Shown piece by piece: positions 8,226 through 17,094 of a DNA stretch of 64,000 nt (its first letter is position 1; every line of letters begins with the position of its first letter). The notes under the pieces were generated by a model that made no database searches, was not told the DNA's origin, and saw only the letters and a program-made list of their open reading frames with translations. The DNA comes from UBA2784 sp964494625 (GTDB taxonomy: Bacteria; Pseudomonadota; Alphaproteobacteria; Micropepsales; Micropepsaceae): positions 248,001 to 312,000 of the forward strand of contig CAZBRT010000003.1 of the NCBI GenBank assembly GCA_964494625.1, given 5' to 3'. Made by a program: the position numbers and the translations under genes.

Positions 8226-9115
8226 GCTTTGTGGCTGCTGCCGCGGCCTTCGGTGTCAGCGCGCATCCTGACTTTGAAACGCTTGCAGCAAAGCTCGATG
8301 ATTGGTGCCAGAACGCGCGGCGTGGCGGCGCGTCGCTTGTCGTCTTTCCCGAATATGGCGCGATGGAACTCGCGAGCATCCTGCCCGCGTCCGTCAGCAG
8401 CGACCTTCAGGGATCGATTGCAGCGATGCAGGATTTCCTGCCGTCCTGGCGCGCCCTGCATCGCCGCCTTGCCAAGGCGCACGGGCTGTACATCCTTGCG
8501 GCGAGTTTTCCCGAACGCCAGACGGTCGGGCGGTATCGCAATGTCGCGCGGCTGTTCGGGCCGCGCGGGGGCGAGGGCACACAGGAAAAGCTCATGATGA
8601 CGCGCTTTGAGCGCGAGCGCTGGCATATCTCGGCGGGGCAAGGCGTCAATGTTTTCGCGACAGCCTTGGGTCGCATCGGGGTTGCGATCTGTTACGACGC
8701 CGAGTTTCCGCTGATCGCACGTGCAATGGCGGATGCCGGGGCGACGCTTCTTCTGGTGCCAAGCTGCACGGATACGCTGCACGGCTATCACCGCGTCGCA
8801 GTTGGCGCGCGGGCGCGGGCGCTGGAAAACCAGTTCCATGTGATCCAGTCGCCGCTGGTCGGGCTGGCGCCGTGGTCACCTGCGATTGACGAGAACCATG
8901 GTGCGGCAGCGATCTATGGTCCGCCTGATCTTGGGTTTCCGGCGGATGGCATATTGGCGTCGGGTGCGATTGATGTGCCCGGGCTTGTGTTTGCGGAGAT
9001 CGATCCCGCACGCGTCGATGCCGTGCGCAAGGCGGGGGCGGTGCTCAACCATCTTCACTGGGCGGAACAAGGCGGGCAGGCTATGGCGCCTGCCCACCTC
9101 GTGCCGGTCGATTGA
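8222..9115 (+). CDS. carbon-nitrogen hydrolase (nitrilase superfamily)
   Basis: The 297-residue enzyme has the Glu-Lys-Cys triad of the superfamily: Glu in VVFPEYGAME, Lys in GTQEKLMMTRFERERW, and Cys in VAICYDAEFP. Members hydrolyse amides or nitriles through a thioester on the Cys. It is translationally coupled to the upstream GNAT gene (ATGA). It is cytosolic, with no signal peptide. The precise substrate cannot be read from sequence. Confidence 0.9.
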   Translation: MSFVAAAAAFGVSAHPDFETLAAKLDDWCQNARRGGASLVVFPEYGAMELASILPASVSSDLQGSIAAMQDFLPSWRALHRRLAKAHGLYILAASFPERQTVGRYRNVARLFGPRGGEGTQEKLMMTRFERERWHISAGQGVNVFATALGRIGVAICYDAEFPLIARAMADAGATLLLVPSCTDTLHGYHRVAVGARARALENQFHVIQSPLVGLAPWSPAIDENHGAAAIYGPPDLGFPADGILASGAIDVPGLVFAEIDPARVDAVRKAGAVLNHLHWAEQGGQAMAPAHLVPVD

Positions 9116-9117
9116 AC

Positions 9118-9840
9118 TCACTCCATCGCAAAGGTGACGGTCACGCTGACGCTGGCCGCGGAAAGTCCGGGTGCTGTGGGCACTGCGCTTTCCGCCTTGA
9201 AGACGGCCGTATCGTAATAGACCGGCGGCGGCACAACGCTTCCGCCCGTCGTGATCGAAAGAACCTCGCCGAGCCGCACGCCCGCTGCGGTGGCAAGTTC
9301 CTCCGCCTGTTTGCGTGCATCCGCAATGGCCGCCACGCGGGCTTTCGACATCACCGCATCATCATCGTCAATCGAGAACGAGATGCCGTTGATGCTGTTC
9401 GATCCGGCGGAAACGGCCTTGTCGAGCACCGTGCCGAGATTGGCGAGGTCGCGCACCTTGACCGAGACCTGGTTCTGGACCTGATAGCCTGAAACGCGCC
9501 ATGGGCCCGAGCCATCCGGGTTCACGCTCACATATTGCGGGTTCACCGAAAAGGACGAGGTCTGGATGTCGTCGCGCGCAATGCCGGCTTCACCCAGCAT
9601 CGTGAAAAGCGCGTTCATGGCCTCGTTGTTCTTGGCCAGCGCCTCGGCGGCGGTCGCCCCTTCGCTGATGGCGCCCAAACTGATCGTGGCGAGGTCGGGT
9701 GTGGCGCTGGCTTCGCCCAAGCCTGTGACAACAAGCGGCCGTACCCGGGCGGCGTCATTTTCGGCCTCGACGTTATAGAGATGAGTAACCCCAATGATGA
9801 CGGCAGCAGCTGCCGCCGTTGCCAGCAATGCACGTTTCAT
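9118..9840 (-). CDS. SIMPL-domain (DUF541) periplasmic protein
   Basis: The 240-residue protein has an N-terminal signal or anchor segment (ALLATAAAAAVIIGVTHLY). The SIMPL/DUF541 fold follows: VVTGLGEASATPDLATISLGA, DIQTSSFSVNPQY, YQVQNQVSVKVRDLANLGTVLDKAVSAG and KARVAAIADARKQAEELATAAGV. E. coli YggE belongs to this family and has been linked to oxidative stress; molecular function is not settled. It ends two bases after the convergent amidase gene. Confidence 0.9.
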   Translation of the reverse strand: MKRALLATAAAAAVIIGVTHLYNVEAENDAARVRPLVVTGLGEASATPDLATISLGAISEGATAAEALAKNNEAMNALFTMLGEAGIARDDIQTSSFSVNPQYVSVNPDGSGPWRVSGYQVQNQVSVKVRDLANLGTVLDKAVSAGSNSINGISFSIDDDDAVMSKARVAAIADARKQAEELATAAGVRLGEVLSITTGGSVVPPPVYYDTAVFKAESAVPTAPGLSAASVSVTVTFAME

Positions 9841-10001
9841 GATCCTGCTCCTTTATCTAACGCCGCCCCCCGGATGGAGCGGTTTGTTCGGTATGAGCAG
9901 ATCACCCTGCGGCTCGGGCTAAAAGGTGGCAGCCGCATGAATGGCGCATGAAATGCGTTCAGGTCACGGTGAGGCCATGATATGACCGCCGCCACCGGTT
10001 G

Positions 10002-10074
10002 GGGCCTGTAGCTCAGTGGTTAGAGCTGGCCGCTCATAACGGTCTGGTCGCAGGTTCGAATCCTGCCGGGCCCA
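10002..10074 (+). tRNA. tRNA with CAT anticodon, probably tRNA-Ile2 (lysidine-modified)
   Basis: A full cloverleaf is present: acceptor GGGCCTG (10002–10008)/CGGGCCC (10067–10073), D stem GCTC/GAGC, anticodon stem GGCCG/CGGTC around the loop CTCATAA (anticodon 10035–10037), T stem GCAGG/CCTGC with TTCGAAT, and discriminator A at 10074. It lacks initiator features because position 1 pairs with 72 and the anticodon stem has no GGG/CCC run. The GGTCGC variable-loop region resembles tRNA-Ile2 more than elongator Met, but CAT cannot separate them with certainty. The genome continues CCG, so the terminal CCA is not fully encoded. Confidence 0.85.
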
Positions 10075-10290
10075 CCGGATTTTCCGCAGATTTGAGCCAA
10101 TTGCGCGACGATAAACCGCCTTATGGCCTTGTCTGTAAATCTCCATTTAACGCTGGCCGGGCTTTGATGCTGGAACGCGTGGGCAGCCGGTTTGCGATTC
10201 CGCGCACTGGTCCCGCCTGACGCATCCTATAGACTTCACCTTGAACGCCGGACTCCTGATGGATCCGGCTCATCCCCCGGAGGGCCTGCC

Positions 10291-12549
10291 ATGAGCCATA
10301 TCCGCCAACGCCTTTTGCAGTCGGCTGCTGCCGTCGCCATCCTCGCGATGTCAGCGACGCAAGGGTCGGCGCGCAACGCGGATCTGGAATTGTGGATGCC
10401 GGTGGTTGACGCCATTCCAGCGCCCGCCATTCCCATCACGCTCGAGGACAGTGGCGCGGGCGGTGCAGGCATTGTCATCGGCATTGTGGACACCGGCGTT
10501 GACTTCAACCATCCGGAATTTGCCGGACGCATCGTGTCCGGTGGCACGTGCTTCAGCGGGGCCACCTGCCCCAATCCCTTTACGCAGGCTGGCGGTGATG
10601 ACAACCGTCACGGCACCCATGTCGCTGGCATCGCTGCGGGCACCACGGTTGGCGTCGCACCGTTGGCGCTGATCCTCCCGGTCAAGGTGCTCTCTGCGAC
10701 CGGCAGCGGCAGCTTTGCCGATGTTGCCAACGGTATCCGCTATGCTGCCGCCAACGGCGCGCGCGTCATCAACATGAGCCTGGGTGCCTCCAGTGGTACG
10801 ACCGATCTGCTTGCGGCAATGCGAACGGCAGCGCCGACAGCGGTCATCGTTTCCGCGGCCGGCAATGGCGGCAACACCAAGACGCCCAGTTATCCGGCGA
10901 TGTATGCCGTTGAGAGCGGTGTACGTGGCAGCGCGATCATTGTCGGTGCAATTGACAGCAGCACCGGGCTCATCGCCAGCTTCAGCCAGACGCCAGGCAC
11001 GGCCTGCAAGCGCGAAGGCTTTGGTCGCCGCGCGCTTACCTATTGCGCGCGCGACTATTTCCTTGTTGCGCCGGGCGTACGCATCAATTCGGCATTGCCC
11101 AATGGAGCCTATGGCCTCCTTTCAGGCACCTCGATGGCGACCCCCTATGTGGCGGGCGTTGCGGCACTTGTCCTGTCGGCCAGCCCGTTCCTGACGCCGG
11201 CGCAAGTCACCGACATTCTTTTCCGCTCGGCTACCGATCTGGGTGCGGTGGGCGTTGACAATGTCTATGGCCGCGGCCTCGTCAATCCGGGTGCTGCGCT
11301 TTCGGCGGTTGGTGTCACCAGCGTTCCGGTCTTTGGCGCTTCGGGCAATGCCTATGGCGGCTCAGGCCCTGTGGAGAGGACCCAGCTTACAGGGCCGCTC
11401 GGCATTGCGGTGGCAGGATCGGACCTTCTCTCGAATGTCGTCGTGCTTGACGAATACCGCCGTGACTTCCGTGCGAACATCGCGCGCGGCGCGCAGCCAG
11501 GCAGCCTTGCCATTGCGTCGATGTTCGGCGGGCGCGGCGAAGTGGAGGGCGGCGCCGTTGCCTTTGACGGCATGACGATCAACGCCTTTGCCTTCAGCAA
11601 TGACGACGGTGCGGGCGGCGATACCGAAATCGCCCGCACAATGTTTCTTGCTTCCGGCGACGCTTTCGGCGGGTTGGTTACATTCGGCCACGGCCTCGGC
11701 ATGTCACGGGTGACCCCGCTTTCCGCGATGGGCGAAACGCTTTCTGTCCATACGCAGGCGGGTCAGGCCAATCCTTATGCCGCGCTTGCCGATGGCGGCA
11801 TGTTTGCCACCTTCACCCAGCCGGTCGGCGATTTTGAACTCGTCACCTCCGTCGCGACATTCACCAGCAATGATGATGACGACAAAGCGGTGCCGGGCTT
11901 TGACTACAAGATCCGGAATATCGCGGACCGTTACGAATCTTATGGTGCCTATTCATCCACGGTGACGGCGCTTGCGCTCACCGGCGATGTGGCGGCGGGT
12001 TTTGAGATTTCGCTCGGCCTTACGCTGGCGCACGAGGAAGGCGGCCTTCTGGGCGGGCGTGAATCCGGCGCGCTGTCGATCACCGACGAAGCCGATACCG
12101 CGGCGTTCACCATTTCATTCTCGTATGAACTGGGCAGCGGCTTTGTCGCGGGCGGCTCGTGGTCGGAGGCCCTGTCGGATGTTCGCACGCGTGAGGGCGC
12201 CGTTGTTCGCCAGTTGGACGACGTGACCTCGCGCGCGATTGCACTCAATCTTTCGCGCGAAGGCCTGTTGGAGAGCGACGACCGTGCCGTGCTGACCATC
12301 GGCACCGGCATCCATCTCACCGGCGGTACTGCCTTCATCACGGCAGCCAATGGCATTGATGATGCGCGTGACCTTTCCTATGGCAACGAAGTGATCGGGC
12401 TCGCGACCGAGATGCCGGTGACAGCTGAACTCGGCTATGAATTGCCGGTGTTTGGTGGTGCAGGTGCGCTCGGCCTGACAGCGTTGGCGCAGGACAATGG
12501 CGATCAGGTCGAAACGGGCGCATTCGTCACACTGGGACTCGACTTCTGA
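10291..12549 (+). CDS. S8 subtilisin-like serine protease autotransporter (copy 1)
   Basis: The 752-residue product has a signal peptide (1–28) and a subtilase domain (about 55–345). The triad is Asp67 (IGIVDTG), His107 (RHGTHVAG) and Ser281 (SGTSMATP), with oxyanion Asn192 (AAGNGG). The C-terminal region of about 400 residues is rich in alternating strands and ends with Phe (FVTLGLDF), the usual outer-membrane beta-barrel end. It is therefore likely exported by type V secretion. ATG at 10291 follows GGAGGG. It shares domain order and motifs (TPGT-C, ARDYFLVAPG, VVLDEYRRDFR) with the next gene, so the pair arose by duplication. Confidence 0.9.
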   Translation: MSHIRQRLLQSAAAVAILAMSATQGSARNADLELWMPVVDAIPAPAIPITLEDSGAGGAGIVIGIVDTGVDFNHPEFAGRIVSGGTCFSGATCPNPFTQAGGDDNRHGTHVAGIAAGTTVGVAPLALILPVKVLSATGSGSFADVANGIRYAAANGARVINMSLGASSGTTDLLAAMRTAAPTAVIVSAAGNGGNTKTPSYPAMYAVESGVRGSAIIVGAIDSSTGLIASFSQTPGTACKREGFGRRALTYCARDYFLVAPGVRINSALPNGAYGLLSGTSMATPYVAGVAALVLSASPFLTPAQVTDILFRSATDLGAVGVDNVYGRGLVNPGAALSAVGVTSVPVFGASGNAYGGSGPVERTQLTGPLGIAVAGSDLLSNVVVLDEYRRDFRANIARGAQPGSLAIASMFGGRGEVEGGAVAFDGMTINAFAFSNDDGAGGDTEIARTMFLASGDAFGGLVTFGHGLGMSRVTPLSAMGETLSVHTQAGQANPYAALADGGMFATFTQPVGDFELVTSVATFTSNDDDDKAVPGFDYKIRNIADRYESYGAYSSTVTALALTGDVAAGFEISLGLTLAHEEGGLLGGRESGALSITDEADTAAFTISFSYELGSGFVAGGSWSEALSDVRTREGAVVRQLDDVTSRAIALNLSREGLLESDDRAVLTIGTGIHLTGGTAFITAANGIDDARDLSYGNEVIGLATEMPVTAELGYELPVFGGAGALGLTALAQDNGDQVETGAFVTLGLDF

Positions 12550-12822
12550 GCACTTGCGGCGGTGGCGGAACGAAACGCCGTTGATGGAAAATAAAGTTTC
12601 GCGAGCGCCCATGCTGCACCTGCGAATTGGTGCAGCCCTGTGTCTTATCACTGTGGGCCAAGTCACAGGGAGCCCTTGGCGACCAAACTTCGCAACAAGG
12701 TTGCAAAATTCTTCTTCGCGGACCGCCTGAATTCAGGTTTAGAATTGCGGCGGGAATCTGATTTGCCCGGCATGACGCTGGGGCAGTTTTCTTTCCGGAT
12801 CGCGTTTCAACAGGGGGCCTAC
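12550..12822 (+). promoter_or_regulatory. structured leader upstream of second autotransporter
   Basis: This gap holds no gene of its own. It contains a perfect inverted repeat GCTGCACC–8 nt–GGTGCAGC (12613–12636). A second, longer-range repeat follows: CCCTGTG (12636–12642) with CACAGGG (12664–12670). Neither is followed by a T-run, so they look like RNA leader or operator structure rather than a terminator. Confidence 0.4.
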
Positions 12823-15255
12823 ATGCGTCTCAAATCCGTATTCCGCCAATCGACGGCGGTGCTCGCGCTGGGCACGGCAGTGGCGGGCTTTGCCGCTGCG
12901 CCGGCATCAGCTGACATCCTCCAACTTTATGAGGGCTATTTCTACCAGACGAGCGCTGACACCAGCGGGCAGGTTTTTGGCGTTGCGGCACGTGATCGGG
13001 CGGAAGCGCTCCCGGGGACGGGCGGCGTGACGCTTCTGGCTTCGGACTGGAACCAGACCGCCCAGCAGATTGCGAACGTTTCAGGCGGCAACGGCGCCGG
13101 CGCGATCATCGCGATCATCGACTCGGGCGTTGATCTTGATCATCCCGAATTTGCAGGCCGCATCCTGACGGGCGCGTGCTTTGGCGATTCCATCATGTGC
13201 GCGACTGCCGGCAATCTGGTCGGTGGCGACGAAGGCGTCGCAACCAGCAATCCGACGCACGGCACATTCGTCGCCTCGGTCGCGGCAGGCGCCACGACCG
13301 GTGTTGCACCGGGCGCATGGATCCTGCCCGTCAAAGTCTGCTCGACCACTTCCCTGTCATGCCCCGGCGACATTTACGGTGGCGTCATCTGGGCAGCAAC
13401 GACCGGCAATGCCGACATCATCAATCTCAGCCTTGGCGGGAGCTTCAACAGCTCCAGCGCGCTCAATGCGGCAATTACGGCCGTCAACAACGGCGCTTTG
13501 CTCGTCGTCTCGGCGGGCAATGGCGGCAGTCGCCGCACGTCCTCGGGCTCGCCCGCAGGCGTCGTGCTCGAGAATGGCGTGATCGGTGCCATGATTGTTG
13601 TCGGTGCCACGGGCGCGGGCAATCAGTTGGCTTCGTTCTCGGAAACGCCGGGCACGTTCTGCAAAGTGAGCGGCACGTCACGCGTCTGCACACGCGACTA
13701 TTTCGTCGTCGCGCCTGGCCAGGGTGTGGTGGCGGCAGGCGGCGGCAATGTCGGCAACTTCGCAGTTGACGGCACGTCGTTCTCGTCACCTTACGTGGCC
13801 GGTGTTGCAGCCCTAGTGAAAGGCGCCGCGCCCTACCTCACGAACTACCAGATCGCGGATATCATCTTCTCGACCACGATCGACCTTGGTGCCGTGGGCT
13901 CTGACCGTGTGTTCGGCCGCGGTGCAGTCAACGCGCAGGCAGCGCTTGATGCCGTCGGCATCTCGTCGCTGGCGCTCAGCGGCAGCTCAACCTCGGGCTA
14001 TTCGGGTTCGGGTGATGTGCGCGGTGCGCGCATTTCCGGTCCGGTGGCGCAGGCCATTGCCGGCTCGCGGCTTCTGCGCAGCGCTGTCGTGCTTGACGCC
14101 TACACGCGTGACTTCCGCTTCGACATGACGCGGGGCGCCGGTGCTTCGGGCTTCACGGTGTTTGGCTCGCTCAATCGTGGTTCGGCAGGTTATTCGCCGG
14201 TCGCCGGTGCGTTCGGCGGCGTGTCCTTCTCGGCGATTGTCGCGGAAGACACGACGATGGGCATTGCTGACCCGCTGATGCTGCGTGAAGACCGCGCCCG
14301 CACGGATGTGTTCAATGCCATTGCCACGTTCAGCGCTTCGGACAGCATGGACGTGACGCTCGGCTTCAACACGTCGATGGCAGGCCTTGGCGCGGATTAT
14401 GACCTTGCCTCAAGCCCGGCCTATGACGGGTTGTTCCTCTCGGCCTCGGCGATGAATTCGCCGTATCTGCGCCTTGCGGATGGCGGGCTCTTTGCCGGTG
14501 TGGCGTATGATCTTACCGACACGCTGACGCTCCGCACGTCGATTGCGTCCTATGACAGCGAGGAGAGCGAAGAGCTTCCGGTTTCCGACCAGGAACTGAA
14601 GCTGCGCCGCGCGACCCACTTCCAGACGCTTGAGGCTGACCGCGGCGCGGATGCCGTGGCCGTTGGCCTTGACTGGGCGGTCGCATCGTGGGCGGGCCTT
14701 GGCCTGTCGGCGACATCTGTCACCGAGTACAATGCGATCCTGGGTGGCGAGCAGATCGGCGCGTTGTCGATTGCCGACACCGCGACGACCCGTGCGGTCA
14801 CGCTGCAGGGCCGCGTGAGCCTTGGCGACGGCTTCATCCTGTCAGGTGCCTGGAACGAGGGCACGACCTCGATCGACACGCCGGCGAACGGCCTGTTCTC
14901 GAATGTCGAAGACCTGCACAGCCGGGCCTATGGCCTTGCGGTGTCGAAGATCGGCGTGTTCGGCCAAAGCGACCTGATCGGCTTTGCCGTGTCGCGTCCG
15001 CTGCACATCGTTGGTGGTTCGGGCGAACTGACTATCGCCACGGACATCAACGGCGACCGCACGCTGGTTTATGGCACGGAAGCCATCAATTTCGGCTGGG
15101 ACGCGCTGCAGACCGACTATGAACTCGGCTATTCGGCCATGCTGTTTGACGGCGCGGTCGGGTTTGAGCTCAACGCGGCCTATCAGCAGAATGTCGGCGG
15201 CTTTGAGGGCGACAATGGCGTTGCCGTTGCCACCCGCTTCGGCCTCGAGTTCTGA
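12823..15255 (+). CDS. S8 subtilisin-like serine protease autotransporter (copy 2)
   Basis: The 810-residue paralogue of the preceding gene has a signal peptide (1–30, ASA-DI). The catalytic residues are Asp100 (IAIIDSGVD), His146 (THGTFVAS) and Ser319 (DGTSFSSP), with Asn233 for the oxyanion hole. The C-terminal half resembles copy 1 (VVLDAYTRDFRFDMTRG) and ends VATRFGLEF, again a barrel-type terminal Phe. It has an extra 30–40 residue segment before the protease domain. ATG at 12823 has AGGGGG seven bases upstream; an in-frame upstream ATG at 12640 would lose the signal peptide. Likely a surface or secreted protease. Confidence 0.9.
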   Translation: MRLKSVFRQSTAVLALGTAVAGFAAAPASADILQLYEGYFYQTSADTSGQVFGVAARDRAEALPGTGGVTLLASDWNQTAQQIANVSGGNGAGAIIAIIDSGVDLDHPEFAGRILTGACFGDSIMCATAGNLVGGDEGVATSNPTHGTFVASVAAGATTGVAPGAWILPVKVCSTTSLSCPGDIYGGVIWAATTGNADIINLSLGGSFNSSSALNAAITAVNNGALLVVSAGNGGSRRTSSGSPAGVVLENGVIGAMIVVGATGAGNQLASFSETPGTFCKVSGTSRVCTRDYFVVAPGQGVVAAGGGNVGNFAVDGTSFSSPYVAGVAALVKGAAPYLTNYQIADIIFSTTIDLGAVGSDRVFGRGAVNAQAALDAVGISSLALSGSSTSGYSGSGDVRGARISGPVAQAIAGSRLLRSAVVLDAYTRDFRFDMTRGAGASGFTVFGSLNRGSAGYSPVAGAFGGVSFSAIVAEDTTMGIADPLMLREDRARTDVFNAIATFSASDSMDVTLGFNTSMAGLGADYDLASSPAYDGLFLSASAMNSPYLRLADGGLFAGVAYDLTDTLTLRTSIASYDSEESEELPVSDQELKLRRATHFQTLEADRGADAVAVGLDWAVASWAGLGLSATSVTEYNAILGGEQIGALSIADTATTRAVTLQGRVSLGDGFILSGAWNEGTTSIDTPANGLFSNVEDLHSRAYGLAVSKIGVFGQSDLIGFAVSRPLHIVGGSGELTIATDINGDRTLVYGTEAINFGWDALQTDYELGYSAMLFDGAVGFELNAAYQQNVGGFEGDNGVAVATRFGLEF

Positions 15256-15280
15256 TCCAGAAGCCCTGATTTACGGGCGG

Positions 15281-15312
15281 AACGGCCGGGGGAAACCCCG
15301 GCCGTTTTCTTT
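15281..15312 (+). terminator. Rho-independent terminator
   Basis: A perfect 11-bp stem AACGGCCGGGG (15281–15291)/CCCCGGCCGTT (15296–15306) closes a GAAA tetraloop and is followed by TTCTTTT. It terminates the second autotransporter gene. Confidence 0.95.
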
Positions 15313-15327
15313 TGGGGGGCTTTACCC

Positions 15328-15359
15328 ACGCTTGTTGATGCGGACGCTTGTTGATGCAG
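15328..15359 (+). repeat. 16-bp tandem direct repeat
   Basis: ACGCTTGTTGATGCGG (15328–15343) is followed immediately by a copy with one mismatch (15344–15359). It lies about 60 bases upstream of the ettA start. Confidence 0.7.
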
Positions 15360-15420
15360 GGGCCGCGATCCGCTAAGCACGCGGCCTTCAAGACATCACA
15401 AGGTGCGGTCGAGGCCTGCC

Positions 15421-17091
15421 ATGGCGTCCTATCAATATGTCTATTCGATGCAGAAAGTCGGCAAGACCTGGCCGGGCGGCAAGACCGTCCTCAAGGACAT
15501 ATGGCTGTCGTTCCTGCCCGGCGCGAAAATCGGCGTGGTCGGCGTCAATGGCTCGGGCAAATCATCGCTCCTGCGCCTGATGGCGGGGCGCGACACCGAA
15601 TTCACGGGCGAGGCGCGGCTGGCGGATGGCGCGCGGGTCGGCTTCCTTGAGCAGGAACCCGAACTTGATCCCGCCAAGGACGTGCGCGGCAATGTGCTCG
15701 ACGGCGTGCGCGCCCAGCAGGACCTGCTCGATGCCTTCAATGACATTTCGCTCAAACTCGCGGATGACTATTCCGACGCGTTGATGGAACAGATGTCGGC
15801 GCTGCAGGAAAAGATCGACGCGGGCAATCTGTGGGATCTTGCCTCGAAGATCGACATGGCGATGGATGCGTTGCGCTGCCCGCCGGGCGACGCGGATGTG
15901 AGCGTTTTGTCGGGTGGTGAGAAGCGCCGCGTGGCGCTCTGCCGTCTTCTGCTTGAGGCGCCTGACCTTCTTTTGCTCGACGAACCGACAAACCATCTGG
16001 ATGCGGAATCGGTTGCCTGGCTTGAAGCGCACCTGCGCAACTATGCGGGCACCATCGTCCTCGTCACCCACGACCGCTATTTCCTCGACAATGTAACGGG
16101 CTGGATTCTCGAACTCGACCGCGGGCAGGGCATCCCTTACGAGGGCAATTACTCCTCCTGGCTTGAGCAGAAGGAAAAGCGGCTCTCCGTCGAAAAAGGC
16201 GCCGAGGAGGGTCGCATGCGGGCACTGGCGCGCGAGCGCGAGTGGATCGCCTCAAGCCCCAAGGCACGGCAGGCAAAGAGCAAGGCGCGTATCCGCGCCT
16301 ATGAAGAGCTTGCCGCCAAGGCCGGTGATGCGCAGGTGGGCGTCGCGCAGATCGTCATTCCGCCGGGACCGCGCCTTGGTTCAACGGTCATCGAGGCCAA
16401 TCATCTGTCCAAGGCCTATGGTGACCGCCTCCTGATCGATGATCTTTCCTTCTCGCTGCCGCCGGGCGGCATTGTGGGCGTGATCGGTCCGAACGGCGCA
16501 GGCAAGACGACGCTCTTCCGCATGCTGACGGGCCAGGAGAAGCCCGACGCCGGCACGCTGAAGCTGGGGGAAACCGTCTCGCTCTCCTATGTCGATCAAA
16601 GCCGAGATGCCCTTCATCCCAACAAGACGGTGTGGGAGGAGATTTCGGGCGGGCTTGACATCCTGCTGATGGGCAAGCGGGAAGTATCCAGCCGCGCCTA
16701 TGTCGGCGCATTCAATTTCAAGGGCGGCGACCAGCAGAAGAAGGTCGGCCAGCTTTCAGGCGGCGAGCGCAACCGCGTGCACCTGGCAAAGATGCTGAAG
16801 TCCGGCGGCAATGTGATGCTGCTCGACGAGCCGACAAACGACCTTGACGTCGAAACGCTGCGCGCGCTTGAAGACGCGATCACCGAGTTTGCGGGCTGCG
16901 TTGTGGTCATCAGCCACGATCGCTGGTTCCTTGACCGCGTGGCGACCCACATGCTTGCCTTCGAAGGCGACAGCCATGTGGAGTGGTTCGAAGGCAATTA
17001 CGCGGACTACGAGACGGACCGCAAGCGGCGACTGGGCGATGAGGCCATGGTGCCCCACCGCATCAAGTACAAGCGCTTCAGCCGGGGGTAG
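15421..17091 (+). CDS. ettA: ABC-F protein, energy-dependent translational throttle EttA
   Basis: The 556-residue soluble protein has two ABC cassettes: Walker A GVNGSGKSS and GPNGAGKTT, signatures LSGGEKRR and LSGGERNR, Walker B LLLLDEPTNHLD and VMLLDEPTNDLD. The EttA-type arm and inter-domain linker (KARQAKSKARIRAYEEL) lie between them. EttA binds the ribosomal E site and gates the first elongation steps according to ADP/ATP ratio. The start MASYQYVYSM is the usual EttA start; an upstream in-frame codon at 15403 is possible. The gene is convergent with mlaC, three bases apart. Confidence 0.95.
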   Translation: MASYQYVYSMQKVGKTWPGGKTVLKDIWLSFLPGAKIGVVGVNGSGKSSLLRLMAGRDTEFTGEARLADGARVGFLEQEPELDPAKDVRGNVLDGVRAQQDLLDAFNDISLKLADDYSDALMEQMSALQEKIDAGNLWDLASKIDMAMDALRCPPGDADVSVLSGGEKRRVALCRLLLEAPDLLLLDEPTNHLDAESVAWLEAHLRNYAGTIVLVTHDRYFLDNVTGWILELDRGQGIPYEGNYSSWLEQKEKRLSVEKGAEEGRMRALAREREWIASSPKARQAKSKARIRAYEELAAKAGDAQVGVAQIVIPPGPRLGSTVIEANHLSKAYGDRLLIDDLSFSLPPGGIVGVIGPNGAGKTTLFRMLTGQEKPDAGTLKLGETVSLSYVDQSRDALHPNKTVWEEISGGLDILLMGKREVSSRAYVGAFNFKGGDQQKKVGQLSGGERNRVHLAKMLKSGGNVMLLDEPTNDLDVETLRALEDAITEFAGCVVVISHDRWFLDRVATHMLAFEGDSHVEWFEGNYADYETDRKRRLGDEAMVPHRIKYKRFSRG

Positions 17092-17094
17092 GGC

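Noticed and set aside
10002..10074. Initiator tRNA-fMet
   Set aside because: Position 1 pairs with 72 and the anticodon stem lacks the three G-C pairs of initiators.
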